The translations under genes and the position numbers were made by a program. From assembly GCF_003597675.1 (NCBI RefSeq), contig NZ_CP030827.1:2480001-2544000 (forward strand): a stretch of 64,000 bases of DNA. The letters run 5' to 3'. The notes under the pieces were generated by a model. It saw only the letters and a list, made by a program, of their open reading frames with translations. It was not told where the DNA came from and made no database searches. The DNA is from Neorhizobium sp. NCHU2750 (lineage in GTDB: Bacteria; Pseudomonadota; Alphaproteobacteria; Rhizobiales; Rhizobiaceae). Shown here piece by piece: positions 40,986 through 50,810 of this stretch (positions within the stretch are counted from its first letter, which is position 1; each line of letters opens with the position of its first letter).

Positions 40986-41672
40986 TTATCCCTTGGCGGG
41001 GTCAGGCGCCTTGCCGGATGCGGTAATGTTGTCGAGCATGATCTGCGCACGGTTGGCAACGTTGCGCGGCGCCTGCCCGTCATTGGCGATCTGCTGGAAC
41101 CATTCCTTCGCCTGCTTCATGTTGCCGGCCTTGAAGGCCGAAAGGCCGAGAGCCTCGCGTGCCGAATTGGACAGGACATGGCCCTGCGCCGACAGGATCT
41201 CGGCCTGCGCCGCGACCTGCTCATAGGTGCCGGTATCGATCAGGATCCATGCGGCGCGAAGCTTGGCGAGATCGCGCAGCGCCTCAGGCACCGAGCCATC
41301 CTTGCCGATCTTGTCATAGGTCGAGACAGCACCCGCGCTGTCGCCCTTGGCCTGCAGCACGGAAGCGACGCGGAACTGGGCAAGCACCGGATAGGAACCC
41401 GAGCCGTCCTTCTCGATCGTCTCCAATGCCTTCAACGCATCGTCGTTCTTGCCGTCGGCCGCAAGCTGCAGCGCCGCGATGAACTGGTCGCCGGCCTTGG
41501 ACGAATTGCTGTGGCTCCAGTATTCGTAGCCGCGCCATCCGGCGGTGCCGAGCACGATGACAACGGCCACGCCGATCGCGACCTTGCCGTAGCGCGCCCA
41601 GACATATTTCATCTGGTCGGAGCGAAGCTCTTCGTTCACTTCACGGAAAAAACTGTCGTCGTTATGCGCCAT
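40986..41672 (-). CDS. TPR-type membrane protein, YfgM/BamB-operon-like (upstream of der)
   Basis: A 228-residue protein with a cytoplasmic N-terminus (DDSFFREVNEELRSDQMKYVW), one membrane span (YGKVAIGVAVVIVLGTAGW, about residues 28-47) and periplasmic TPR-like helices. It matches the UPF0070/YfgM-type Sec-ancillary domain. In relatives the protein links the SecYEG translocon to periplasmic chaperones. It precedes der with a 51-base gap and is probably cotranscribed with it. Confidence 0.85.
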   Translation of the reverse strand: MAHNDDSFFREVNEELRSDQMKYVWARYGKVAIGVAVVIVLGTAGWRGYEYWSHSNSSKAGDQFIAALQLAADGKNDDALKALETIEKDGSGSYPVLAQFRVASVLQAKGDSAGAVSTYDKIGKDGSVPEALRDLAKLRAAWILIDTGTYEQVAAQAEILSAQGHVLSNSAREALGLSAFKAGNMKQAKEWFQQIANDGQAPRNVANRAQIMLDNITASGKAPDPAKG

Positions 41673-41894
41673 CGAAGTCTCCGGTCCTCGTCAGGACCAA
41701 TCGGGGCGGCTCCTGCAGCAGGCCTTGCCGGCCACGGGATCGCCAATGAATGAGAAAGCGCCTTCTAGCCTATTTTCCCAAGGATGTAAGGCCCCCCGGC
41801 AATTTCATGACATGCTTGTTACGCCTTGTGCGCCGGCAAGGCGATCCTGCTGCCTTTTTAGCCCCTCTCCCAAGCTTCGCCGCATTCGGCGTCC

Positions 41895-43025
41895 ATGAGC
41901 GCAGACGTCATGAAGAATCAGGAAAAAGTAATGCGTCTCGCCGTCCCCTCGGCCACTCCCGTCATGCGTCCCGCAGTTGGCCCCTGGGCCGCCCCCAGGG
42001 CCGCCCTCTGTGCCTCGCGCCTTGCCGCCGCCTGCATGGCGACATTCTGCCTTGCCGCTCCCGCGCTGGCCGACGACGCACCGGCAAAGCCGAAGCAGCT
42101 GGTGATGATCTCGTTTGATGGCGCGGGCTCCAATGCACTGTGGCAGCGCAGCCGCGACTTCGCCAAGGCCAACCACGCGCATTTCACCTACTTCCTCTCC
42201 TGTTCGCTGGTCATCCCGCATGCCGATGCCGCCCGCTACCAGGGCCCCGGCAAGAAGCCCGGCCGTTCCAATATCGGCTTTGCCAAGGATGTGCCGGAAG
42301 CGAAGGAGAGGCTCGGCCATATCTGGCAGGCGCATCTGGAAGGCAATGACATATCGAGCCATACCTGCGGCCATTTCGACGGCAAGGACTGGACCGCCGC
42401 CGAATGGACGCAGGAACTGACCAGCTTCCGCGATATCCTCACCAATGCCTGGACGGCGATCGGCGCCGGCGCGGACGAGCCGCAAGGCTGGCGCGACTTC
42501 GTTGCCCACGACATCCACGGTTTTCGCGCGCCTTATTTTTCCACCAGCGACGGCATGATCGAGGCGGAGAAGAAGGCCGGCTTCACCTATGATGCGAGCC
42601 TCGTCACCAAGGGGCCGATGATGCCTGAGCACAAGGACGGCATGATCCGCTTCGGCCTGCCGCTGATCCCCGAGGGGCCGCAGCAGAAACAGATCATCGC
42701 CATGGACTACAATCTCTATGTCCGCCATTCCGGCGCCGTCGAAAAACCGGAACAATCCGCGCAATTCGAGGAACGCGCCTATTCCGCCTTCAAGGCCGCC
42801 TTCGACAGGCAATATGACGGCGATCGCATTCCCCTGCAGATCGGCCTGCATTTCGTCGAGATGAATTCGGGCGCCTATTGGCGGGCGATGGAACGCCTCG
42901 CCTCCGACGTCTGCAACCGCGCCGATGTCGCCTGCGTCAGCTATTCCGAGGCGATCCGCATGCTCGACGACCACCGCCCGCATCAGGGGGCCGGCAGTGC
43001 CGCCCCCGTCAACTCCGCCGGTTAG
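41895..43025 (+). CDS. Exported polysaccharide deacetylase family protein
   Basis: A 376-residue exported protein with a signal sequence that could start at 41895, 41910 or 41931 and is cleaved near APALADDA. The NodB-like metal site is partly visible: SFDGAGSN in the place of TFDDG, and SSHTCGHFDG giving the HxxxH His pair. The substitution in the Asp-Asp motif leaves one Asp, so activity is likely but the details may differ. The late HFVEMNSGAYWRAM region belongs to a subgroup of unknown substrate. It may remodel a surface glycan. Confidence 0.83.
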   Translation: MSADVMKNQEKVMRLAVPSATPVMRPAVGPWAAPRAALCASRLAAACMATFCLAAPALADDAPAKPKQLVMISFDGAGSNALWQRSRDFAKANHAHFTYFLSCSLVIPHADAARYQGPGKKPGRSNIGFAKDVPEAKERLGHIWQAHLEGNDISSHTCGHFDGKDWTAAEWTQELTSFRDILTNAWTAIGAGADEPQGWRDFVAHDIHGFRAPYFSTSDGMIEAEKKAGFTYDASLVTKGPMMPEHKDGMIRFGLPLIPEGPQQKQIIAMDYNLYVRHSGAVEKPEQSAQFEERAYSAFKAAFDRQYDGDRIPLQIGLHFVEMNSGAYWRAMERLASDVCNRADVACVSYSEAIRMLDDHRPHQGAGSAAPVNSAG

Positions 43026-43141
43026 GCGATTAGGGTCAAGGGCCGCCATCCCCTCGCCGCTCACGCGGTATTTATCATCTGAGTTAAGGGCGTTTGCCGT
43101 TCATGCTTCCAGCCGTCTTCCAGTCACGCTATGACAATTCC

Positions 43142-43504
43142 ATGACAAGCCGTCTCTTCCGGGTTCTCCCCTGGCTGGCACTCGCCGCCATCATCTTCGT
43201 CACCGTTTCGCCGATCCGCATGAGGCCGCATGATTTTGCCGCCGTCGATGTGGATCGCGCCGGGGCCTTCGGCGTCATGGCCCTGCTCTTCGTGCTTGCC
43301 TATCCGCGTCAGTGGATGCTCTGCGCCGCCCTGCTCATTTTGGGCGCAGCCGGTATCGAACTCCTGCAATATCTCTCCCCCACCCGCCATGCCCGTCTGG
43401 AAGATGCCGCGGTCAAGGCTGGCGGCGCGGCGATCGGTTGCCTCTGCGGCCTTATCGCCAACCGCCTCATCGCCCGCCTGCGCGCGCCCACCGCTGCTGC
43501 CTGA
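43142..43504 (+). CDS. VanZ-like membrane protein
   Basis: A 120-residue protein with about four short hydrophobic segments (WLALAAIIFVTVSP, GVMALLFVLAYP, MLCAALLILGAAGIELLQY, GGAAIGCLCGLIANRL) and the VanZ-type pattern ELLQYLSPTRHARLEDAAVK, where E-Q and R-x2-D are the conserved polar residues. VanZ-like proteins are found in many bacteria without glycopeptide resistance, and the function is unclear. An earlier ATG at 43094 or 43103 is possible. Confidence 0.78.
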   Translation: MTSRLFRVLPWLALAAIIFVTVSPIRMRPHDFAAVDVDRAGAFGVMALLFVLAYPRQWMLCAALLILGAAGIELLQYLSPTRHARLEDAAVKAGGAAIGCLCGLIANRLIARLRAPTAAA

Positions 43505-43926
43505 ACGGCAAACGCAAGCCGGATCACCAAAAAAGATCCTTTCCGGTTCAAGATCTTGTGCGATTTTCCCGTCCCGCTTCATCCCCGCCATTCCCGCTTG
43601 CCCGCATAATCAGACCGTCATCGGATGGGAAACCGGCTTCTAGAACCGGCAGACCTCCTCGGGTTCAGGCTCGGTTCCGGTGATGGCATGGCTGCAGAGG
43701 CTCTCGGGGACCTGACAAGTCCGCGACAAGACCGAAGCAGAAAGGCCGGGGCAGGCAAAACCTGAACCACCCATCGCATACCGATACCCGCCTGCCCTCT
43801 TCCCACGGGGCAAACCGCAACGGCCTTTCTTCGACCTTTAGGCTGAAGCGGCAATCCCGAAACGCAAAACCGCGCCGGATTGACAACCCGGCGCGGCCCA
43901 AACTGCTTGCTTATTGAAAGACCGGA
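43505..43926. other. Gene-free gap between VanZ and bacA
   Basis: This 422-base region between convergent genes shows no supported reading frame. Its right end carries the bacA terminator at 43862-43896. The rest has normal base composition and no repeat that I recognise. Confidence 0.5.
43862..43896 (-). terminator. Intrinsic terminator after bacA
   Basis: On the minus strand CCGCGCCGG, a nine-base loop, CCGGCGCGG, then TTTTGCGTT. The stem starts 30 bases after the bacA stop codon. Confidence 0.8.
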
Positions 43927-45198
43927 TCAGGTCGGCTTGTTCGCCGCCATCTCCCCGCCCTGAGCCTCGCGCTCCAGATAATGCTGGTCGATTTCCGGCA
44001 GCGGCCCGCCATCGATCGCCGCCTCGAAGGCCTTGAGACGCTTGTGGATCGACAGAAGCTCGATGATCGTCGTCCAGGAGCTGATCAGGTATTGCAGTGA
44101 GCTTGAGACCTGACCGAAGGCCGTCGAGATCTGCTGCCAGATACCGAGGGTGATCTTGGCGGCGACAATCGTCGGGATCAGCAGGAAGATCAGGAACAGC
44201 GCATCGGCCTGCAGATAGGCGTAGCGGGCGACGTTGAAATAGAGATAGTGCCAGTACATGCGGAAATAGTTTTTCCGCACGTTGGCGAACAGTTCCTTGA
44301 CCGTGACCGGCTGTGCGCGGTTCTCGTTGTCCTCGCCATAGACGAGTTCCTTGCGGTAGGCGGCCTCGACCCGCTGGTTGCGGAAATTGAGGCCCGGCAG
44401 CTTGATACCGGCGAGCGCCAGAAGCAGCGTCCCGAAGATCGACCAGAAGATCGCCATCCAGAACAAGGCATGCGGCAAGGCGCCGATGATCGGGATTTCC
44501 GTGACATAGCTCGACAGGCCGAGCAGGATCGGCAGGAAGACGACGAGCGTCATGACCGAGTTGATGAGCGAGATACCGAGCGTTTCCAGCGTCGAGGAAA
44601 ACCGCATCGTGTCTTCCTGCACGCGCTGCGATGCACCTTCGATATGGCGCAGCCGCTCCCAGTTGGCCGTGTAGAAATTGTTCATCGCCGTGCGCCAACG
44701 GAAAATATAGTGGCTGGTGAAGAAATCGGTCAGGATCGACACGAACATCGACAGGAAGGCTATCTGCGCGAAGATCAGCATCAGCGTATAGAAATCGGTA
44801 TCGGTGATACCCGGCTTCTTGGCGAGCGCATTCTGCATCAGGTCGAAGAACGGCCGGCGCCAGTTGTTGAGGATGACCGAAATCTGGACGCTGAAATAGG
44901 TCACGGCAATGATCAGCAGCGAGCCCCAGACGGACCATGCGATCCAGCTATTATTCTTGGCCAGAAACGACCAGACCGCACCGAACAGCAGCAGGCAGAT
45001 GACGAAATAGGCGTAGAAGTAGAGATTGGCCGGGACGAGGAAATAGCTCAGGTCATACGGTTCCTGTTCCGGCATGACAAAGCCGGCTTTGTCGCCGATC
45101 CCGGCAAAGATGAAATACCAGGCGAGGATCGTCACGACCGACCAGACGGCCGCTGAAATGAAGAACAGTTTCGGGCGGGGGAAGAAGGAATGGAACAC
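43927..45198 (-). CDS. bacA: BacA/SbmA-type peptide transporter
   Basis: A proton-driven inner-membrane importer of antimicrobial peptides and some drugs. In Sinorhizobium and Brucella BacA is needed for chronic intracellular life. The 423-residue protein has the ABC-transporter-like membrane domain without an ATPase: FHSFFPRPKLFFISAAVW at the start, IFRWRTAMNNFYTANWERLRH and EGASQRVQEDTMRFSSTLE as family signatures, and YWHYLYFNVARYAYLQADAL late. The start codon is GTG at 45198. It stands alone with a terminator. Very-long-chain fatty acid modification of lipid A is linked to the family. Confidence 0.93.
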   Translation of the reverse strand: MFHSFFPRPKLFFISAAVWSVVTILAWYFIFAGIGDKAGFVMPEQEPYDLSYFLVPANLYFYAYFVICLLLFGAVWSFLAKNNSWIAWSVWGSLLIIAVTYFSVQISVILNNWRRPFFDLMQNALAKKPGITDTDFYTLMLIFAQIAFLSMFVSILTDFFTSHYIFRWRTAMNNFYTANWERLRHIEGASQRVQEDTMRFSSTLETLGISLINSVMTLVVFLPILLGLSSYVTEIPIIGALPHALFWMAIFWSIFGTLLLALAGIKLPGLNFRNQRVEAAYRKELVYGEDNENRAQPVTVKELFANVRKNYFRMYWHYLYFNVARYAYLQADALFLIFLLIPTIVAAKITLGIWQQISTAFGQVSSSLQYLISSWTTIIELLSIHKRLKAFEAAIDGGPLPEIDQHYLEREAQGGEMAANKPT

Positions 45199-45354
45199 GG
45201 AGCTTGAGCTTTCCTGAGTTTCAGTCTGCGGGGGTGCTGCGTTAAGCTGCGGGGTGCGGTGTTAGGGCGCGAAATTATGGCAATCGCGTGGATGCGGCAA
45301 TGGCTGTGCCGTTTTCTTACCTATTTGTAACCGCTGATAAACGCTGCCGGCTGC

Positions 45355-46554
45355 TCAATCCACCCGGCGCACCACGATTGCCGCAAGCACCACGGCGACG
45401 GCCAGCACACAAGTGGCGATCAGGGTCGGCAGGGTGAAACTGCCGCTTTTTTCCGCCGCCCAGCCGGCCACCAGAGGCCCCGCGATCTGGCCGACACCGA
45501 AGGCCGCCGTCATCGATGACAGCGCCCGGCGCGGGCTTTCAGGCGCAAGCTTGCCGCCGAGCTGCAGTCCATAGGCGGTGATCACCATGAAGGTGGCGCC
45601 GAGCAGAAGGCCGCCGGTCAGCGCACCGGCCGTCGACGGCAGAAGCACCGAGGCGACCACGCCGATCGCAAGCAGCACCAGCGAGGCGACATAGGATCTG
45701 GCAATGCCGGCCCGGACCGCCGCCGGATGCCACAGCACCAGCGAGACGGCAGCCGCCGTGCCGGTGAGGAACCAGGCGAGAAACTCGACCACTGGCCCCG
45801 CATCGCCCTGCCGGGCGATCGTCACAAGGAATGTCGCGGTGATCACGTAGCCGAAACCGAACAGCCCATAGGAGGCCGTCAGCAGCGTCAGCGGCAGCCG
45901 CCATTGAAGCGGTGGCTCGGCCCGGCGCACCGCCGTTGCATGCGGACGCGGCAGAAGCCGCATGACGGCAAATGCCGCAGCCATCGTAATGACCGCGCCG
46001 GCCAGCCAGTCGATCCGCCAGCCATGCGCGGCATCTCCCGCAAGCGTGTTGACGATGAAGGCCAGCGCCGAAGACAGCGCGATCCCGACGCCGACACCGC
46101 CGAAATGCAGGAAATTGACCACATGCCCCCGACTGCCGGCCTCGCGGGCGAAGGGCAGCACGATCGACGATGTCAGGATAAGCGCCAGCGCGCTCGCAAG
46201 CCCCGCCAGGAAACGGATGACGACGAAGGCCGGCACAGAGGTCGTGACCGCCATCGCCGCCAGAAGCACGCTGGTCGAGACGAGCGCACAGAGCGCGATC
46301 ATCCGCTCGCGGCCCGCCGCCCAGCCCTGGCCGGCCAGAATGGCACCGGCGAGATATCCGGCGAAATTGCCGGCCGCGATATAACCCGCATTGGCGGACG
46401 AAAGCGGAATGCCGGCAATCATGCCCGGCAGAACCGGCGTATAGAAGAACCGGCCGAAGCCCATGGCGGCAGCAAGCGTGATCGTGCCGGCAAGGCCGAC
46501 AAGGCGAAGATCGTAACGTGGGGTCATGTCCATGAGAGGCTTATGGCAGCGCAT
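45355..46554 (-). CDS. MFS transporter, YbfB/YjiJ family
   Basis: A 399-residue major facilitator with twelve predicted hydrophobic segments. The N-terminal GLAGTITLAAAMGFGRFFYTPVLP is the characteristic start of the YbfB/YjiJ group, whose GRF(x)YTP motif is easily recognised; GYIAAGNFAGYLAG follows. The substrate is unknown. Alternative starts are ATG 46533 and 46527. It is divergent from the small gene at 46762. Confidence 0.87.
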   Translation of the reverse strand: MRCHKPLMDMTPRYDLRLVGLAGTITLAAAMGFGRFFYTPVLPGMIAGIPLSSANAGYIAAGNFAGYLAGAILAGQGWAAGRERMIALCALVSTSVLLAAMAVTTSVPAFVVIRFLAGLASALALILTSSIVLPFAREAGSRGHVVNFLHFGGVGVGIALSSALAFIVNTLAGDAAHGWRIDWLAGAVITMAAAFAVMRLLPRPHATAVRRAEPPLQWRLPLTLLTASYGLFGFGYVITATFLVTIARQGDAGPVVEFLAWFLTGTAAAVSLVLWHPAAVRAGIARSYVASLVLLAIGVVASVLLPSTAGALTGGLLLGATFMVITAYGLQLGGKLAPESPRRALSSMTAAFGVGQIAGPLVAGWAAEKSGSFTLPTLIATCVLAVAVVLAAIVVRRVD

Positions 46555-46761
46555 CGGCCATAGGACAAATCAGCATTTTTCATAGCGGCTATGAAGTTTT
46601 CCGGGGCTATGGAAATTTGGCAGCCGTCAAATTTGGACAATTCCGCTCAGAAAGCACTGCGACACCGAATTGACGCATTGCAACGATACATTTGTCTTGT
46701 TGTTGACACGAATGATGGTCATGATCCCATCCGTGCCCAAACAAGACGGGAGGCGCAAAAA

Positions 46762-46980
46762 ATGGAACGTGACCTGACCGTATCCGAAGTCCTGGTTGAT
46801 CCGCTGATCGCGCAATTGCGCCAGGCGGACCTGATTGGCCATGCGGCTTTCGCCCAGCTGATGGAAAGCGCTGCCCGCGTGCATGCACGCCGTGCGCTCG
46901 ACCATCTCGGCGAAGAGCGCGCCAGCGCATTCTACTGCGCCATCGAAGCCGCCAAACGCACCGAAAACTGCGTCCGATAA
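46762..46980 (+). CDS. Small hypothetical protein, 72 residues
   Basis: A short helical protein, MERDLTVSEVLVDPLIAQLR at the start and AAKRTENCVR at the end. The ATG at 46762 is preceded by GGGAGG with eight bases between, a strong site, so I prefer it to the ATG at 46591 of the longer frame, whose first 57 codons are poor in coding character. The 200 bases upstream form a promoter region shared with the divergent MFS gene. I do not recognise the family; it looks like a lineage-specific rhizobial protein. Confidence 0.65.
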   Translation: MERDLTVSEVLVDPLIAQLRQADLIGHAAFAQLMESAARVHARRALDHLGEERASAFYCAIEAAKRTENCVR

Positions 46981-47049
46981 TTCCAAAATCACCAGTCGGC
47001 CCGCTGCGGCGTCCGCCATGGACGCGCCGCTGCGGAGGCTGTGTTCACA

Positions 47050-47805
47050 TCAATTGCCGAGCGTGAGAATAAGCGGCCCGTTGCGGGTCGCCACAAGCGT
47101 GTGTTCGTATTGCACGGTCGGTGCGCTCGGGTCGCTGTAGAGCGTCCACGGGTCGTCGTTGTCGCCGTCTTCCGCCCAGGTGCCGCCCATCGACAGGAAT
47201 GGCTCGATGGTGAAGACGAGCCCCTCTTCCATGATCCGCCGCTCGCCCTTTTCCGGCCAGGTCGGAATTTCCTTCGGCTCGTCATGCAGGGTCAGCCCGA
47301 TGCCGTGGCTCGAAAGATTGGTGATCAGCGTATAGCGGTTCTTCTTGGCGAAGGCGCCGATCGCATTGCCGATACCGGCAATGCTGTTGCCGGCCTTGAC
47401 CTGCTGCAACCCGGTCCATAGCGCCCGCTTGCCGTCACGGCACAGTTTCTCGATCTCGCGGCGCACCGGCGGCACCGCATAGGACGAACCGCAATCGCCG
47501 AAAAAACCGTCCTTGACCGCCGAGACGTCGATATTGACGAGATCGCCCGCCTTGATCACCCGCCCGCCGGGAATGCCATGCGCCACTTCCTCGTTGACGC
47601 TGATGCAGGTCGCGCCCGGAAACTGGTAGCAGGTCTCCGGCGCCGACTGCGCCCCGTTATCCTCGAGGAATTTGCGGCCGATATCGTCCAGTTCCTTGGT
47701 GGTGATCCCCGGCTCCAGCGCCTTCGCCATCGTCTCCATCGCCTGAGCGCAGAGCCTGCCGATGACTTTCAGCTTGTCGAGTTCGTCTTCACTGGAAATG
47801 ACCAT
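47050..47805 (-). CDS. map: Methionine aminopeptidase, type I
   Basis: Removes the initiator Met from nascent proteins. The 251-residue product contains the metal ligands of the family: Asp in VNIDVSAVKDGFFGDCG, His in SSHGIGLTLHDEP, Glu in FTIEPFLSM and the C-terminal Glu in VQYEHTLVA; the substrate His is in EVAHGIPGG. Length is normal. Rhizobia often have more than one Map; this one is in a non-ribosomal context, so it may be the secondary copy. Confidence 0.93.
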   Translation of the reverse strand: MVISSEDELDKLKVIGRLCAQAMETMAKALEPGITTKELDDIGRKFLEDNGAQSAPETCYQFPGATCISVNEEVAHGIPGGRVIKAGDLVNIDVSAVKDGFFGDCGSSYAVPPVRREIEKLCRDGKRALWTGLQQVKAGNSIAGIGNAIGAFAKKNRYTLITNLSSHGIGLTLHDEPKEIPTWPEKGERRIMEEGLVFTIEPFLSMGGTWAEDGDNDDPWTLYSDPSAPTVQYEHTLVATRNGPLILTLGN

Positions 47806-47832
47806 GGGGGATCCTGTCCTTGTCCTGTCTTT

Positions 47833-48894
47833 TTATTCAGCCTGCGGTGTGGCCCTCTCAGTCGATCCGGTCAATTCCTTTCTGACGATCGGGGCAACCT
47901 TCGTGCCGTAGAGTTCGATGCCGCGCATGATCTCACCATGCGGCATCAACCCGATCGCCATCTGCAGCAACAGCCGGTCCATCCTGAACACCCTGTGGGC
48001 GGCAATGATCTTCTCCGCCACCAGTTCCGGCTCTCCGACGAAGAGATTGCCGAGCGGCCCGCGGGCCTGGTCGAAATGCGCCCGGCTGGTCGGTCCCCAG
48101 CCGCGCTCGCGCCCCAGCCGGTTCATCACCGCCGATTGCGGCCCGTAGAACTGGTCGGCGGCGGCTTGCGTCGTATCGGCGATGAAACCGTGCACGTTGA
48201 TGCTGGTCTTGAGCATCGCCGGATCGTGGCCGGCATTCTCGCCCGCCTCGCGATAGAGATCGGCAAACGGCTTGAAACGCGGATATTCCCCGCCGATGAT
48301 GGCGATCGCCAGCGGCAGCCCCAGCGACCCGGCGCGTATGACCGATTGCGGCGTGCCGCCGACGGCGATCCACACCGGCAGCGGGCTCTGCAGCGGCCGC
48401 GGATAGACCCCGCGCCCGTTGATCGACGGCCGCATCTTGCCGCTCCATGTCACGATTTCCTCATCGCGAAGCTTGAGAAGCAGGTCGAGATGTTCGGTGA
48501 AGAGCTCGTCGTAATCGCCGAGATCGTGACCGAACAGCGGGAAGGATTCGATGAACGATCCCCGCCCCGCCATGATCTCCGCCCGGCCGCCGGAAATCAG
48601 GTCGACGGTGGAAAACTGCTGAAATATCCGTACCGGATCGTCGGAACTCAAAACCGTGACGGAACTGGTGAGCCGGATCCTTTTGGTGATCGCCGCCGCC
48701 GCCGCAAGCACGGTCGAGGGCGACGAGATCGCATAATCGGGCCGGTGATGCTCGCCGAGCCCGAACACGTCGAGCCCCACCTCGTCGGCAAGCTTGATTT
48801 CCTCAAGCAGGTTGGTGAGCCGCCGATGCGCCTCCGCGCCCTTGTTTGCGGCGTCGGGGTCCATATCGCCGAATGTGTGCAGGCCGAGTTCCAT
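47833..48894 (-). CDS. Luciferase-like flavin-dependent monooxygenase (LLM class)
   Basis: A 353-residue TIM-barrel flavin enzyme. ELGLHTFGDMDPD at the start, GLGEHHRPDYAISSP as the FMN-site region, VTVLSSDDPVRIFQQFSTVD, and IMAGRGSFIESFPLFG match the bacterial luciferase-like superfamily subgroup of the alkanal monooxygenase type. It needs a reduced flavin partner. The substrate is unknown. It is transcribed toward map with a 27-base gap, so the two may share a transcript. Confidence 0.88.
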   Translation of the reverse strand: MELGLHTFGDMDPDAANKGAEAHRRLTNLLEEIKLADEVGLDVFGLGEHHRPDYAISSPSTVLAAAAAITKRIRLTSSVTVLSSDDPVRIFQQFSTVDLISGGRAEIMAGRGSFIESFPLFGHDLGDYDELFTEHLDLLLKLRDEEIVTWSGKMRPSINGRGVYPRPLQSPLPVWIAVGGTPQSVIRAGSLGLPLAIAIIGGEYPRFKPFADLYREAGENAGHDPAMLKTSINVHGFIADTTQAAADQFYGPQSAVMNRLGRERGWGPTSRAHFDQARGPLGNLFVGEPELVAEKIIAAHRVFRMDRLLLQMAIGLMPHGEIMRGIELYGTKVAPIVRKELTGSTERATPQAE

Positions 48895-49195
48895 GGTGGA
48901 CGATCCTCAAATGCGGCAGCGCGCCGAAAAGGGTGGAAATGCAAGGCGGGAATGTTCGGCCTCTCAGATAGAGATCCGCCGATCGGCGCGCAAACCCCAT
49001 TCTATCGAACTCTTCGTTCGACAAACTCGATGGCAGCGCAGCTTGCGGCTGTCCATGACCTGACAAATGCCAACTCTGACGCTAGGATCGCACGGAGAGT
49101 CATCGCCGGCGCAACGATCCCCAAGATGCCGGCCGCATAATTCCACCCGCGCAGTCCCACCCATACAGTCCCATCCATACAGTCCAAGAGGCAGC
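48895..49195. repeat. Gene-free gap with a short tandem repeat before the antiporter gene
   Basis: The 301-base gap between the divergent monooxygenase and antiporter genes has no supported reading frame. At its right end a 14-base unit CAGTCCCACCCATA (49152-49165) is repeated with one change at 49166-49179, followed by a partial CAGTCC to 49185. The repeat ends ten bases before the antiporter ATG and directly abuts the ribosome binding site AAGAGG. Confidence 0.55.
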
Positions 49196-50737
49196 ATGAG
49201 TTTCTTCGAAAGCCTTCTCGTTCTCATCCTGGTGGCGATCGTGCTGCTGCAGCTGTCGAGACGGCTTCGCGTCCCCTACCCGTCCATGCTGGCGCTGGCC
49301 GGTGCGGCCGCAGTCCTCATCCCCGGCGCGCCGGTCATCAATCTCGATCCGGCGACAGCGCTTGCTCTCTTCATCGCCCCCGCCCTTCTCGATGCCGCCT
49401 TCGACTTCCCGCTCGGCATGGCCAAGCGCTTCTGGCTGCCGCTCGTCGTCTTCGCCATCGGCGGCGTCGTCGTCACCTCGGCAATCGTCGCCTGGGTTGG
49501 CTGGGCCTATATCGGACTGCCGGTGGCCGCCGCCGTCGTGCTCGGCGCGATCGTCGCGCCGCCGGATGCCGCAGCCGCCACCGCCATGCTGTCGACCATG
49601 GCGATCCCGCGCGAAACCGACACGATCCTGCGCGGCGAAAGCCTGTTCAACGATGCCGCGGCGCTGCTGATCTTCGATGCAGCCCTCGCCGTGCAGTCGG
49701 CCGGACATCTCGACTGGCAGGTCGGCCTGCATCTGGGGCTTGCCGTGCCCGGCGGCATCCTGTTCGGCATCGTTGCCGCAAGAATTGTCCGCCGGCTGAC
49801 GCAATCGGTCAGCGGCACGCTCGGCGGCAATGTCATGCAGTTCGCCCAGACGTTCCTGCTCTGGATCCTCGCCACCCGCCTGCATCTGTCGGCCGTGCTG
49901 GCCGTCGTCTGCTGCGGCATGACGCTGGCGCAGATGTCGGAGGCGCGCTCCTCGGCGCGCATGCGGGTCCAGTCCTACGCCGTCTGGAGCGTCGCCGTCT
50001 TCGTCCTGAACGTCATGGCCTTCCTGCTGATGGGCATGCAGGCCCGCGCCATCTTGTTCGACATGGCACCGGGGCATCTCGGCGAGGCGATCACCTTCGC
50101 CGGCCTCGTCGTCCTGAGCGTCATCGTCGTCAGGCTCGTCGTCTGCATCGGCTTCAACCGCGTCCATGCCTGGTTCGCCCGCCGCGCCGGCCGCCCGGAA
50201 CCGGCGACCATCAAGCAGGCCATCCTTGCCGGATGGTGCGGCATGCGCGGCCTCGTCACGCTGGCCACCGCCTTTGCCCTCCCCGCCGATTTCCCTCAGC
50301 GTGACATGGTCGTGCTCGCGGCCTTCGCCGTCGTGCTGGCAACCCTCGTCGCGCAGGGCTTGACGCTGGTGCCGCTGATCCGCTTTCTCGGTCTCGATCG
50401 GGGAGACGAAGGCCTGCGCGAACAGGTCGCCATCCGCGCTCATATCGCAAGAGCGGGCTTCATGAAGCTCGAACATGCCGAAGGCCCCGAGGCCGAGCTG
50501 CTGCGCAACAATTTCAAGCTCGAAAAACACGGCAGCCTGCATGACGAGGGTGCCGCGGCACTGTCGAACTATCGCAGGCTGGCGCTTGAGGCGATCGATG
50601 CCCAGCGGAAAGCCCTGGAGGAATTGCGCGAGGACAATCGGCTCACCGTCGACGAATACAATCTCTTCCTCGAGGAAATCGACTGGCGCGAGCTTTCCGT
50701 CCTGCCGGAAGAGGAGCGGCGGATCGAGGAGATCTGA
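49196..50737 (+). CDS. Cation/proton antiporter, CPA1 (NhaP-like) family
   Basis: A 513-residue inner-membrane antiporter. Twelve or so hydrophobic segments occupy residues 1-395. FIAPALLDAAFDFPLG and the ion-site region APPDAAAATAMLS, then GESLFNDAAALLIFD, are the CPA1 signatures with the paired Asp residues. The last 115 residues form a charged cytoplasmic tail (KALEELREDNRLTVDEYNLF). Exchange of Na+ or K+ for protons is expected. A 14-base tandem repeat lies just before its start. Confidence 0.9.
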   Translation: MSFFESLLVLILVAIVLLQLSRRLRVPYPSMLALAGAAAVLIPGAPVINLDPATALALFIAPALLDAAFDFPLGMAKRFWLPLVVFAIGGVVVTSAIVAWVGWAYIGLPVAAAVVLGAIVAPPDAAAATAMLSTMAIPRETDTILRGESLFNDAAALLIFDAALAVQSAGHLDWQVGLHLGLAVPGGILFGIVAARIVRRLTQSVSGTLGGNVMQFAQTFLLWILATRLHLSAVLAVVCCGMTLAQMSEARSSARMRVQSYAVWSVAVFVLNVMAFLLMGMQARAILFDMAPGHLGEAITFAGLVVLSVIVVRLVVCIGFNRVHAWFARRAGRPEPATIKQAILAGWCGMRGLVTLATAFALPADFPQRDMVVLAAFAVVLATLVAQGLTLVPLIRFLGLDRGDEGLREQVAIRAHIARAGFMKLEHAEGPEAELLRNNFKLEKHGSLHDEGAAALSNYRRLALEAIDAQRKALEELREDNRLTVDEYNLFLEEIDWRELSVLPEEERRIEEI

Positions 50738-50810
50738 TCCAGACGGCCCGCCACAGGATGAATCGCCATCTGAGCCTGCCCCGCCAGCCCCTTGGCGGGG
50801 CAAGATAAAA

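Noticed and set aside
47578..49140. A 520-codon open frame on the plus strand opposite map and the flavin monooxygenase
   Set aside because: It spans two real minus-strand genes and the gap between them and has no recognisable domain.
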